A DNA stretch of 64,000 bases from Hsuehochloa calcarea (lineage: Eukaryota; Streptophyta; Magnoliopsida; Poales; Poaceae), in contig CM070596.1 of the NCBI GenBank assembly GCA_036346395.1, positions 8,045,843 to 8,109,842 on the forward strand, in the 5' to 3' direction. The notes below the pieces were generated by a model. It ran no database searches, was not told the DNA's origin, and saw nothing but the letters and a program-made list of their open reading frames with translations. Both the position numbers and the translations under genes were made by a program. This document shows positions 46,501 to 57,394 of the stretch, piece after piece. The number at the start of each line of letters is the position of its first letter. Position 1 is the stretch's first letter.

Positions 46501-49500
46501 GGCCATGTTTGACCGCGATCACCTTGTCTTCGTCCATGGCTACCCCCTGAGCCGAGATAACATGGCCAAGGTAGGTGACGGACGTTGTGCCAAAGTTGCA
46601 TTTGGAGCGCTTTAGGTGAAGGCAGTGGACACGTATGACTTGGAGGATTGCCCGCAGGTGTTGTAAATGTTCCGACTAAGACGAGCTGTAGATCAAAATA
46701 TCATCAAAAAAGACGAGCACAAAACGACGAAGATAGGGTCGCAACACTTCATTCATTAACGCTGAAACGTGAGCGGCGCGCTTGTTAGCCGAACGGCATT
46801 ACCAAAAACTCGGCGGCCATGATGGGTTCCAAAGCGGTCTTCCACATCTTCTGGATGCATACGCACTTGATGATACCCGGAGCGAAGGTCAAGCTTGGTG
46901 AAGAAGCGAGCACCCCGCAATTCATCCAGGAGCTCATCGACGACCGGAATAGGAAATTTGTCACGGACCGTCCGTTCATTAAGTGCACGGTAATCAATAC
47001 AAAAACGCCAAGAATTGTCCGCCTTCTTGACTAGGAGGCCGCGAGGAAAATGCCGAGGTGCTTGGCCTTATCGTGCCTGGGCTTGTAACATAGTGTCGCA
47101 TTGTCGCTCAAGTTCATCTTTTGCAAGCGAGGATACCAGACGGCCGATCGCCACGGCTTCGCCGTCAAGACGAACGCGGTGATCGAAGGAGCGCGCGCGG
47201 GGTAATCCCGCTTGCTCAAAGAAAACGATCCTCAAACTCGGCCAATAAGGCGCGGAGGAGGTCCTCCTGGATCCCGTGGATCGCGCGAATCATTGCCGTT
47301 GGCGCCACGATGCCGCCCCAAGATATGTGTTGTCCTTCCCGCCAAAACGAAATGCGTAAATTGTTGAAATCCTGCAGGATTGGCCCGAGACTGCGAAGCC
47401 ATTGAACGCCAAGAACGATGTCGAAACCTCCCAATGGAATAGCAAGAGCATCCATTGTAAACGCCTCGCCGCAACTTGGAAGTGTAGGTTTCGTGCTAAG
47501 CCCCCATCGATACCTTGTCCCCATTGGCAACCTCCACGCCAAGACCTTGGCCGCTTCTAGCTTCACCCCATGTGTGGAACAAGATCGGCATTGAGGAAGT
47601 TGTGCGTGGACCCCGTGTCCAAGAGCGCAATGAAGGTTTTCGTGCCCATCGTGACTGGACTTGCATCGCTTCCATTGCTCGAATGCTCCACAATCTCGTC
47701 AATGCATGAAGAGACACCGCGGCGCTTGGTTCCCGAAAGTAGGTGCCTCGCCTAGATCGGTCTCATCCTCGTTGTCCGCGACTTCAATGTAGAAAGTCAC
47801 GACGCCGATGACCGCGACATACCGCATTCACGGTTGAAACAGAGTCCTCGTTTACGCTGCTCGCCATCTCTACCGGATTGAGGCGGCGGAGCGGACGACC
47901 CGGCCGGCGGTGGTGGTTGATGTAGCACTACTCGCAGACCGTGGACGCGGCGCGCTGTATGGATGTAGAGAGACGCCGTCCGCTTTGGAGGTCGTGGAAA
48001 CACCCATTCTGCCGCTGCTTGGTGCGGTGTTGAGCCGATCGTTGCGCGCCATATGCCCGCCAAGAAGCCGGCGGCCACCGGAGGTCGGTGGGTTTTGAAG
48101 CTCAACATCCACACGTAGTTGCTCCGAAGACCCGCCATGAAGAGTTGTGTCCGCGGAGCGGGTGCAATGCTCTCGCTTCGCATAATAACTCCATGAATCG
48201 ATCAATATATTCTTGAACCGAGCTCGAACGAAGTCGCTGTGGCTCCGAGCGGTTGTTGCCGGATAGGTGGTCCAAAACGTAGGTTGCATAGCTCCTGAGG
48301 CGATGCCGTGTCGGTGGACCATAATCACGCTCCAACCGGAAGTACCAATATTGTGCGATCCTCGTGAGATGATAAGCGCCACCGCACCTTATCCGCCTCG
48401 TCTCGCCCTTTGCCCGCGAAAGAATTGCTCACATCTGCTTATCCATACTAGAGGATCATCCTTGCCGTCGATACGTGAAATTCCACTTATGATATCGCGA
48501 ACTCCGTGACGAGTTACTGTGGGTGCGATATAACCGCCGCTCGCTTCGCGTCGCTGCAGAGCAATGGAATTGGCCGACACGGAGTGTGGAGGTTGTGGTT
48601 GCAACTGCAGCCAGATGGAGCTCGTGACGGTGGTCGCAGACGGTGAATGCGTATGTGCATACACCGTTGGTCGATGAGGCGGTTGTGGTTGCCGGAGGTG
48701 CGGTCAAGATGGCCGCCCATACTTGCCGAAAAATCGGGCGGTGTGATCTCGTGGAAGCGGCAACAGTTCGCAAATTGACCGCCGGTTGCTTCTCGACTAC
48801 GCCAATCGTGGTGACCACATCTCCCATCTCGTTGATGTACCCCATCTATGCGCATCGTAAGCCTCTCAATGGCTTGGAGCACTGTGCATGGATACCTCTT
48901 CCGTCGCGTCCTCCGATTCCCGATAGCGGCGCCCACGGATGGCTCGATACAGATTGGTATGTCTCAACGATCGCAATGGATAACGATGCTTCACAGTGAT
49001 CGCGTCCGGCGGCTCGGCCCAGAGCCGTGAATAACGCGTTGTCGACAAGCACAAGACGAGGAGCAGAGAACTCGGGAGATTAGGAAATAGACTTTATCGA
49101 TTGCTTCTCCGATACATGAGTAGTGCTTTCCTTTATACATGTAACTATGGCTAAACGATAGCGAGAATAAGTAATAGACTCTTGACTCTTTACGCACTGC
49201 ACTCATCTTCTTTTAGTATGTAACTCGCTAAACGATAGCAAAGAATAAGTAATAGACTGACTATTTATAGACTCTGACTCATCTTCTTGTTTGAACTTCA
49301 TGTTGCTTGTGCCGATTGTATTTCCTTCCGAAAATCTGCGTCTCGATAAGGAATTCCCACACAACACACACACACATATCAATCTAAGTATTATACACAA
49401 TAGAAAGCAAATCTTTATGTGAAATCACAAGTGATGGCACACTTCCCTCTCATCTTTACAAAGCAACAACTTATTTGCTGCCAAGTTTAATGATGGTATC

Positions 49501-51659
49501 TCAAAGTTCAGGTATAAATGTGAATGTGATCATGAAAAAAATTGACAGCAACGGTTGGATCCATGAAAACTAAATTCCTAAAACTGTTATCGGTAATAAA
49601 AAAGATCGCAAGAACCCCATAAAGGACAACTGATTCCTTCCTGAAGAAAATTTACTCAAGTAGAGCAATTTGCATGAGGAACTACATAAAAAAATTACTG
49701 TGATGTTATCACATATTCTCATTTAAAGAAACTAACCATGTTTGGCTTATACATGGACTCGCAAGCACCATATAGTGATTCTGAAGCAGTGCCAGACACC
49801 ACAAAATCTTTTGCTAGTTCCCTGCATAAAGGAAATACTTTGAATCAGATTACCTGTTAGAGACGTGATGGTCAGACATGAAGTCATGCACATGATGCAC
49901 AGGAAAGAACAGGCAACCATCAATGTTATCATGTTATCAAGAGACTTAACATGAACTGGTGTGATTACACAAAGGTACAGAGTCGGGAATGGAATATGGC
50001 CATACTGTATAAATTAATAATACGACTTTGTAGGACTCCTGGCGAACCCTAAAATCAAGAGGAGCCCTCCTCACCTATGTTGTAATAGACAAATGTTTAT
50101 CTGTTCGTAGTACTTTTTATACTCTAATTTTGGTTTTGTGAACTTCTTCATGATGGGGCATCTGTATTATATTCATGCTGTCGCCAAAGGGGGAGGGGGG
50201 GGGGAGTGCTTTCCGCAGATCCCACCCCTTATCCTTGTAGTTTGTTCAGTTCCTACTGTAACATCTAACTGAAAACAAACATAACTGTTAGATAAAAGGG
50301 AAATGGAGCAAATGAAATAAAATGGCAAACATGCTCAGACTTAACCAAAAAAAAAAAATCTGAAAATTTTGACTAAGCCAAAAGTGTGAGATTCTTTACT
50401 CCTACAGATGAACAAAAGGGATAGGTACGATACTTGGCAGTATATGAAAAGAAACACAGTGTAAGGTAATGTTCAGATCAATTGGACTTTAGATAAGAAA
50501 ATAATACCAGTGCGTAAAAAAGTCCAAGAAAGACAGCAGGAAGAATAATTGATACATACTTGGCACCAAGGCAATCCATGGTACATATAAATGGCTCATT
50601 GTTATCTCCTAGCCCAGCAATAACTGGTTGGCATAAGTATGGCCCAAACCTATATGTCATGAAATAACTCCATTAGCTAGCTCCACATTCAGCAAATGGA
50701 GATAAAAACAATTTAAGACAAAAGGATATGTAAGTAACAATAACAGCAATCCAGTATTTACATAAATATCCTACACATGTCAATTATTCAAAGACATAAT
50801 TCATGAGTCAGATATGAGTACACGAGAGAAAAAAAGGACACATAACAACAAGAAACAAGAATTGCACAGTTGCCTCAGCAATGCTTACTGCGAAAGAAAG
50901 CTAATATCCCGGCCTACAGATCAGAGGAAGACATTTATACTAACAGACTATCTGTAGCAACAGCTGTTCTCAATTTCTTATATAGAATACATGTAAAGAT
51001 TAACCCAATAAAACAGGCACGATAGTGTGACTGCCCACAGGATCGGCACAATCCAGTAGGCCTGAATTGAATTCCTATACTCTGCAATGCTTCATCTCTG
51101 CACACGAATCAATAGTGAATTACCATCACCTTTTCTCGTAAAGGAGGGCGGAGACAAGGCTTGCAAAGGTCTGGGGCTTCATGTCCCTCTCCTCTCGCAG
51201 CTGGTACAATTTGTGCCTAAACACTAGCCGCTGGTACCTACACGCGCGTCAAACCAAAACCCTAAACTGATTAAAGCCTCCAAATCAGGCGGGGCCAGCG
51301 AAGCAACGAAACCAACCGAGAATTCTCGGTACCCACAGCGTCTGGACGTCGGTGGCGAGGCCGGAGAGGCCGATGTAGAGCTTGTCGTGGACCTTGAACA
51401 CCCTCTGGAAGTCGGTGGCGACGGTCTGCAGCTGCACGCCGAGGCGCCGGTCGCTGGCGATAGCGAAGCAGCTCTTCCCCACCATCGCCACCACGGCGCT
51501 CCCGTTGTACTCGAAGATCTGAAGAGGAGGAAGCGATCGAGCGAACCGCGCGGATCAGACGGGGAACCGAGTAAAAAAAACAAAAAAAAACAAGGGTTCT
51601 GGGTGAGGAGGAGGGAATCCGAGGCCGGAGGCTTGGGTTCCGAGGGCACTCACCGACAT
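43523..51659 (-). CDS. PBC1: 20S proteasome subunit beta type-3
   Basis: A structural, non-catalytic beta-3 subunit of the 20S proteasome core (nucleus and cytosol). Seven exons on the minus strand: 51654-51659, 51337-51518, 51130-51237, 50560-50649, 49737-49821, 43900-43994 and 43523-43571. Borders are GT-AG and the exons sum to 615 bases (204 residues plus stop), the usual length. The first exon is only ATG TCG. Recognised segments are FEYNGSAVVAMVGKSCFAIA, DRRLGVQLQTVATDFQRVF, YQRLVFRHKLYQLREERD, FGPYLCQPVIAGLGDN, LAKDFVVSGTASESLYG, SVDRDCLSGWGGHVLLV and the end ERVLKGRMD. There is no propeptide and no catalytic N-terminal Thr, as expected for beta-3. Intron 5 (43995-49736) contains the chromovirus at 44081-49363; its splice sites are intact. 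A (CGG)n-like tract at 51682-51703 lies in the presumed 5' UTR. Confidence 0.95.
44081..44494 (-). repeat. Chromovirus 3' LTR
   Basis: A 414-bp copy of 48955-49363. It contains an internal near-duplication (GTAACTATGGCTAAACGATA and GTAACTCTGGCTAAACGATA, about 70 bases apart) that the other LTR shares. Confidence 0.92.
44400..47720 (-). pseudogene. Chromovirus pol with chromodomain, broken
   Basis: Minus strand, split over several frames. Protease active site DTG near 47610 (FIALLDTGSTHNFLNADL). Reverse transcriptase about 46600-47030, with the fingers region near 46900 (EFLVMPFG) and the FDD catalytic box near 46700 (LVFFDDILI). RNase H about 46050-46380. Integrase zinc finger near 45570-45720 (HVGHEGFQKTIQRL, CVICQRNK) and core about 44900-45540 (VIDHFSKYAHFIPL). 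The C-terminal chromodomain lies near 44560-44640 (VLVQWVGLPAADATWEPW). The chromodomain of this group steers integration toward marked chromatin. Frame breaks near 45200, 45500, 46070, 46380 and 46800 make it non-functional as written. Confidence 0.87.
47800..48845 (-). pseudogene. Chromovirus gag, broken
   Basis: Frames at 48456-48845, 48389-48664 and 47870-48382 together give a gag with GKDDPLVWISRCEQFF near 48440-48490, the conserved gag core of plant chromoviruses. A cysteine-rich piece (KRGLCFN) near 47840 is what is left of the zinc knuckle. No single frame spans it. Confidence 0.75.
48955..49363 (-). repeat. Chromovirus 5' LTR
   Basis: A 409-bp copy of the LTR at 44081-44494. Differences are again mainly one- or two-base indels. 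The flanking primer-binding site is poor: the minus strand reads ATCTGTATCGAGCC next to the LTR. Confidence 0.92.
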
Positions 51660-52211
51660 GGCTCGCTGCTATGCGCTACACTGCGGCGGCGGCGGCGGCG
51701 GCTGTTGGTATCCGGCGAGGGAAAAAAAGACAGTGGCGAGTGGGCTGTGTAATTGGCGTGTTCTGCTTATACGAACTTCGTAAGTGCGTATGTATAGAGA
51801 AGCTATTATCTTTATAGATACGGACGCGGGCCCAGCAGTCAGTCTCCTTAAGACGTTCGAAGGAAGGTGTAGTAGATATGGATACGGACCAATCATCGAG
51901 CTACAAGGCAATAGCCGTACGGCAATGGGCCTTATTTGAGACCCATATAATCCTCAGGATTTCTAATGGGCTCCGACCGTGGGACTTTTATTGTTCAATC
52001 AGTACTAGCAGGCCACGGGCACAGGAAGATGATGAAAAAAATTAGGAAACCAAAGCACATAAAGAACACTCAACTCGACCGTACCACACTAACTATGTAA
52101 GTACCCTTTGCTTTTGGTGCTTGGGTTTGTCGAAGTAAAGCGAAGAAAGAAAGGATGAAGGGATAAATTAAGGCACTAGTTAGTGGATTGGGATCCTTCG
52201 TATCGAAGGAG
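51660..52211. other. Upstream region of PBC1; no other gene seen
   Basis: Includes the presumed 5' UTR with a GCC/CGG run at about 51682-51703. No other coding sequence recognised. Confidence 0.5.
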
Positions 52212-52358
52212 TCAATGCAGATGATCTATAGTTAGAGTTAGAAAAATAGCTCGAAACTCGTGAACCAGCTCGGCTCGTTCCTACATTGAATACGTCAATG
52301 CAGATAATCTATAGTTAGGGTTGGAAAAATAGCTCGAGGCTCACGAGCCAGTTCGGCT
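52212..52358. repeat. Tandem duplication, 67-base units 80 bases apart
   Basis: GTCAATGCAGATGATCTATA at 52212 and GTCAATGCAGATAATCTATA at 52292, each followed by a gaaaaatagctcga segment and then AGCTCGGCTCG or AGTTCGGCTTG. The GAGCT/CGGCTCG words are common in degenerate grass hAT-like MITEs. Ends not defined. Confidence 0.6.
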
Positions 52359-52846
52359 TGAGCTCAAGAATTTTCAAGTCGAGCTGAGCCCCATGTTTAG
52401 CTAGGTGAAAAATCAAACCGAGCTCGAGCCAGTTTGGCTCGGCTCGCTGAGTGTTGATCATGGACGGCTGAAGCCCGCCGGTAGCACACTTAGGCCATCG
52501 CCATTCCCCACCCCATGTCCCCATTCATCCCTCCCGATCCCCATTCGCCACCCTATTCACCCGATCCCCACCCCAATCCCCACCCCCATGCAATCCATCC
52601 CGATCCCGCGATCCCTTCCTCTCCCGCCTGCTAGCCGCCGCCCTACCACCCGAACCCACCAGTACCACCACCGGGAAGAAGCCAATGGTGGACCTCCGCG
52701 TGGTGGAACCTGGACGCAGAGTCGCGGTCCGACCTAGACACCTTCGCCGCCGCTTTCTCCCACACCGGCGCGTCCACCCACGCCATCGCCCCACGGAGTT
52801 GCCCCGACACTGACCCCCTCCCACCTCTTCGCTATCGATCAGGCGG
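52359..52846. other. C-rich simple sequence; no gene supported
   Basis: 52495-52640 is dominated by CCCCATTC/CCCGATCCC words. ORFs over it follow from composition and have no domain. Confidence 0.5.
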
Positions 52847-53385
52847 TCGATGGACCACAGAGGTTCGACGGCCTAATCTTTCGTGAGAAGATAAATTTGG
52901 TAGAAGTCGCTCAACTCTCATGATCCTGGCTACGAACTCGCAAGGCTCAAAACCACGCAATCGCTAAACTGCTTAACAAGTCGTTATCAACCATGCATGA
53001 ATATCCGGATGACCTGATCACAAAGATCAACTCCTACATACACCGAAGAAGCATACAAGAACAAGGTAAAAATGCAATATGATGTATTGCAAATATGAAT
53101 GAAATTGGTATTGATAAGTGGGGTTTCGAAGACAATGTTGCTGTTGTTCTCGCCGAACAAGATGACACAGTATAAAGTAGCAAAGCTAAACTTCAATCAA
53201 CAAAACTCGCGGAGACTGGAGGGGACGGCCATCTCAAATAGAGGGGAAGGGAGGGGCGTTGGTACTGTTCATGCATGAACAATGCAGCATAAACAGTACC
53301 CGAAAACCCTAGGTGGTCGGCCATATGAGCCATATGGGCCAAGTCAGCCCATTCATTACATAACCCATGGGCCAACAAGAGGCGA
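52847..53385 (-). repeat. 3' LTR of the gag-protease element
   Basis: Matches 57015-57389 over its left 370 bases. Its right edge is placed near 53385, where the minus strand reads TGTTGGCCCATGGG, but no purine tract is obvious there, so this boundary is uncertain. Confidence 0.6.
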
Positions 53386-53489
53386 CGCAGCACCAGTGCA
53401 TGTAGACGTAGTACAATGGCATGTAGACGTAGTTTGGCTCGTAAGAGTAGAAGTAGCTCAATCCAATTGGGGAATATGGTATTGCAGTA

Positions 53490-55620
53490 GCCGAAAGTCC
53501 TATTAGAGAAGATGTGGTTGAAGTAGAGGATGTCGTGCAGTGGGTTGAAGCAATAGTTGCATCCTTAGGGTTGATGTCCTCATCATCCTCCCTTTCTTGA
53601 ATTTGAGTCGTCCTCGACTCAATCGTATTCTCCAAGTCATCACTTTCCTGTAAAAAGTTAGTAGCAACAAGAGGCAAAGTAGCATGTATATCTTCTAATA
53701 GGCACAAAGATTCTTTGCAAACCATATTATAGCATTCAGATTCATGTTTTTCCAAGTCAATGCAATTAGATTTTGTAGCTAACATAATAGGAGCTTTCAA
53801 TTTAATTTCACTTAAAGCTATAATCTTATGATCATCTCTCCTCTTCTTCTAACTTGTTCTCGCAGTTCTTTCTAATTTATCCTTTAATACGGTAGAAGAA
53901 GACATTGGAAACAAAGTGATTTTCTTTTCTTTATAAGTGAAAATATAATGATTAGATCTGCTATGATGTTCAGTATATCTATCATATTGCCAAGGTTTAC
54001 CTAATAATAACGAGCATGCTTACATAGGCACGATATCACAATCAACATAGTCATGATATGATCCAATACAAACATGTACGTGCACAAGTTTAGTCACCTT
54101 CAATTTACCACAAGAATTCAGCCATTGAATGTAGTAAGGATGAAGGTGTTGAGTTGTGGTCAAGCCAAACTTCTCAACCATGTCGGTGTTAGCAAGATTG
54201 TTGCAACTTTCGCCATCGATGAAGACTTTGCATGAACATTCCTTGATGATGAACTTTGATTGAAACAAGGTGTGGCATTGACTTTGTTCAGCAAGCTCCA
54301 TTTGAGCACTTAGCACACGCTGTACAACTAGGCTTTGGTACTTGTCAGATGTCTCATGGCCTAATTGTTCTTCCTCAATTTCATCAGCTGCATTGTTAGT
54401 TGCAACCAAAACATGTTCTTCCTCAATATCGCTAGCTGAAGTGTACTCACCATTATTCTTTATAAGTAAAGCTCGCTGACTTGGACAATCGCGCATCAAG
54501 TGCTCAAATCTTTTGCAACGGTGACATTGTACATCTCTAGAACTCTCCGTAGAAGTAATGGAAGAAACACTTTTTGTAGGGACATGTAGCTTTGTTGATT
54601 TGCTCGCATCAAGGACATATTCAGGAGTGGAAGGAGCAGCATGGGGTGCACGGCTTGAGGAGGGTGCATCTCGGCCAGAAGTGGAGGAAGGTGCCATGTG
54701 TTGTTACTGAATTGACCGACCTAAAAAAGATCCTCCAATATTGCCCCTAAAGCGAGATTGTCGACCCTGCACTTCTCTTCCAGCTTTGCAAGCAAGATAG
54801 AACAAACGTGTGATATAATTAAATTCTTTATAATCTAAAATATCTTGAATTTCATGGTTTAAGTCTCCTAAAAATCTAACCATCTTAGCATTTTTAGTCT
54901 CATCTAAATCACAACGCAACAAACTAGCTATCTTGTCTTAAACATTGCAATTTATTAAGAAAATCACAAGAATAATACGAAGGTACAAATCTATGTCTCA
55001 TTGTTCTCTTCGAAGCATTATATGTTGTAGGTATATTCTGATGAGTACGACCATATTCACTTCACCATAATAGAGGCAAAATTAGTAAACTCACTAGTAG
55101 CAGCCCTAACTTTCTTATCTTTAGGGAATTCATGATAAGTAAATTTTTATTCTACGGTAAGCTCTCATGTGAGGTAAGCATCAGGATTATATTTTTCAGC
55201 AAAAGAATGTATAGTGAATTTAATTTTACCAAATGCATCATTGTAGTTACGTACCTCACGTTGATTTCTTCCCATACCTTGATGATTGTGACGAAGCCGA
55301 TGATGGTTGTGATCATTGTGAACATTGAATCCATCGATTTCGGTATCAATAGTGTAGTTGTTCACGTCTTCTTCTTCCACATCATCTGCCCAAAAGCGGC
55401 CAGTAGGATCCTCCACTCTTGACTCACACTGGGCCGTGGTTTCAGCAAGTGGCTGACGTTCGAGGAACGCAACGCGTGTGTGTAGCGCCGCGAGGTTGTC
55501 GTTGATCTTATTCAAGGTATTGCGAACGCTCTCACCGAGCGAGTGCTCAATGTGCCGCGACGAGCTCTCTCGCGAGTGTGAGAGACCCCTCACTCGCATG
55601 CTCTAAAGAGTGGTTATTGT
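53490..55620 (-). pseudogene. Gypsy gag and protease region, broken
   Basis: Minus strand. 55165-55599 is an N-terminal gag piece (SRESSSRHIEHSLGESVRN, then a leucine-heptad-like NDNLAALHTRVAFLERQ). 54704-54922 is a gag core piece (MVRFLGDLNHEIQDIL). 54020-54697 carries a zinc knuckle CHRCKRFEHLMRDCP, then a retropepsin region KVFIDGESCNNLANTDMVEK and HPYYIQWLNSCGKLKVTKL. The catalytic triad position reads DGE rather than the usual DG/DS(T)-G pattern of active enzymes, as in many relatives of this group. Further left, GRPWQ-type and KKITLFPMS segments and an acidic IQEREDDEDI tail follow, then the LTR. RT and integrase are absent. Confidence 0.78.
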
Positions 55621-57000
55621 TGTTTTCACCATGTGTAGATCCGCGTGACCCTGCCATTGTTAGTAGAAAATAAAGAATAAATCACAGTGTATATCTGCCT
55701 ATGGGCTACTAGGTTTTGGAGTTTCACAAGTCACTCTCTCATAACGCCTTACCAAGTTCTTACAAGCTCTTACCAATGCAACAAGGAGGTGGTACAACCA
55801 GTGGCTGGTTCGTGATACTCTCACTTGTGAATAGCTCAATGATTACGAGGAAATAGTACCTGCTGAGTTATTAGGAAGTGGAGCTCGGAAGGCTAGTATG
55901 TAGTAAATGAGTAGCAATTGTTCAAATCAGTATGCAAAGTTGAAAAGTAGTTCAAAGTACTAGTCACAAGTGCTGGTCCTAGTCTAAACCAAACCTAGCT
56001 AGAGCAACTCACAAGAACAACTAGGAGCAACAGCGGAAAGGCTAGCACAAGAATTATCAAAGCAAGCGAACAATAGATGAACTATGCCAATCTAAACAAA
56101 GAAAAAAAACCAAGAAAGGAGGCAGCTCGAAATTCCTTTTTCTTCTCTTTCCTTTTTTTTTGCTCTCTATTTTTTTTTGTGAATCTGCATCTGACTCAAA
56201 TCTCTTCAAAATCCTCTTTCGGGCCTAGGGAGGTATATAGGTTACAAACTTTTTGTAGAAGGGGGGGTATAAAGGTAATTAAAAGATACTCTCTTTAAAC
56301 TCTAATTTTTTTTATCATGTTGCCGAAATAAGATGAATCTTAGGTTTCCTTCTGGCAACACGAAAACAATCTCTTTTTTGTTTTTTTTTCTGTCCAAAAT
56401 CCGAAACCATCTAGGGCTTGTCTTCTTGCTCAAGATGCGACGACAGGTGTTTTGGTACCAGATGGCTACCGTGGTAGCACCAAGGAGCAGTGGTAGGGTG
56501 GCTGGTGATCGCGGAAACAAGATGGCCGAACGGTGGTAGAGTAAGTTGGTGCTGCGACAGTGATTAGCAATGGCGACAAGTGCTGTGGTGGCCGATCGAT
56601 TGCCGCGACAGCGCTTGGTGGTCGGGAAAGATCGGTAGGTAGCGGCACGGCAGAGGTGATGAGTGCTGCAGCAGCAAAGGTAACGACGATAGGGGATGGT
56701 GGCAGGAGTGCGGTAGCCAGGAGTTATCGTGGCAGCACTGAGGTGGCCGAAAAAATTATTGTGGCTGAACTAGACGACTTGCAAGAGACTCTAAACTAGA
56801 CCAATCTAGATAGAAATAAGCACAATGATGCGACGATGCAATAAAAATTCAACAATGCAAACTAAAAGAAATAAATTGCATTGGCTCAAAGGGCTTGGTA
56901 TGGATGATAAATGTAATATTTTTTGGGCATTTTTTTGGACTCTAGGTATGATAAACGAATCTACTACTAGAAAACTGGAAACTCTCACCAATCAACTGTA
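55621..57000. other. Leader of the gag-protease element; no coding domain
   Basis: 1.4 kb between gag and the primer-binding site, longer than most plant gypsy leaders. It is T-rich near 56140-56170 and 56380, G-rich near 56450-56760. ORFs there (56333-56539, 56560-56799) have no domain. It may include unrelated inserted sequence. Confidence 0.45.
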
Positions 57001-57012
57001 GCTCTGATACCA
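57001..57012 (-). promoter_or_regulatory. Primer-binding site (tRNA-iMet)
   Basis: TGGTATCAGAGC on the minus strand, two bases from the LTR end at 57015. It is a perfect match to the usual plant initiator-Met primer site. Confidence 0.85.
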
Positions 57013-57014
57013 CT

Positions 57015-57389
57015 TGATGGACCACGGAGGTTCTGATTTGGCCCGGTCTTTCGATGAGAAGATAAATTCAGTAGAAGTTGCTCAACTCTCATGATCCTGG
57101 CTACGAACTCGCAAGGCTCGAAACCACGCAATCGCTGAACTGCTTGACAAGTCGTTATCAATCGTGCACGAATACCCGGATAATCTGATCGCGAAGATCA
57201 ACTCATGCATACACAAAAGAAGCATGTAAAAACAAGGTAAAGACACAATCTAATGTATTGTAAATATGAATAAAACTGGTATTAATAAGTGGGGTTTCGA
57301 AGACGATGTCGCTGTTGTTCTCGCCGAACAAGAAGACAAAGTATAAAGTAGCAAAGATAAACTTCAATCAACAAAACCCGCGGAGACAG
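57015..57389 (-). repeat. 5' LTR of the gag-protease element (truncated)
   Basis: Aligns with 52847-53220. The match stops near 57389, where unrelated sequence of the next element begins, so the outer part of the LTR was lost or lies beyond the later insertion. Confidence 0.75.
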
Positions 57390-57394
57390 AGAAT

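Larger units (their letters stand above)
44081..49363 (-). mobile_element. Chromovirus (Ty3/gypsy) in PBC1 intron 5
   Basis: A 5.28-kb element, same strand as the host gene. LTRs 44081-44494 and 48955-49363 (about 410 bp), TGTGTGGGAATTCC..ACATACCA in element orientation. Order from the right: gag, protease, RT, RNase H, integrase, chromodomain, which is gypsy order. Short LTRs plus a C-terminal chromodomain suggest the Reina clade. Both ends abut a (CA)n tract, so the 5-bp duplication cannot be set (CACAC left, ACACA right). The purine tract GGCAGGAGAGA precedes the 3' LTR at 44495-44505. Confidence 0.92.
52847..57389 (-). mobile_element. Gypsy-type element with gag and protease only
   Basis: Minus-strand element. 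The left (3') LTR starts near 52847 and the right (5') LTR starts at 57015; they match for about 370 bases (GATCCTGGCTACGAACTCGC and following). The right LTR breaks off near 57389. An intact initiator-Met primer site TGGTATCAGAGC is at 57001-57012 on the minus strand. The interior has gag and a retropepsin-like region but no RT, RNase H or integrase, so it is an internally deleted, non-autonomous copy. Confidence 0.78.
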
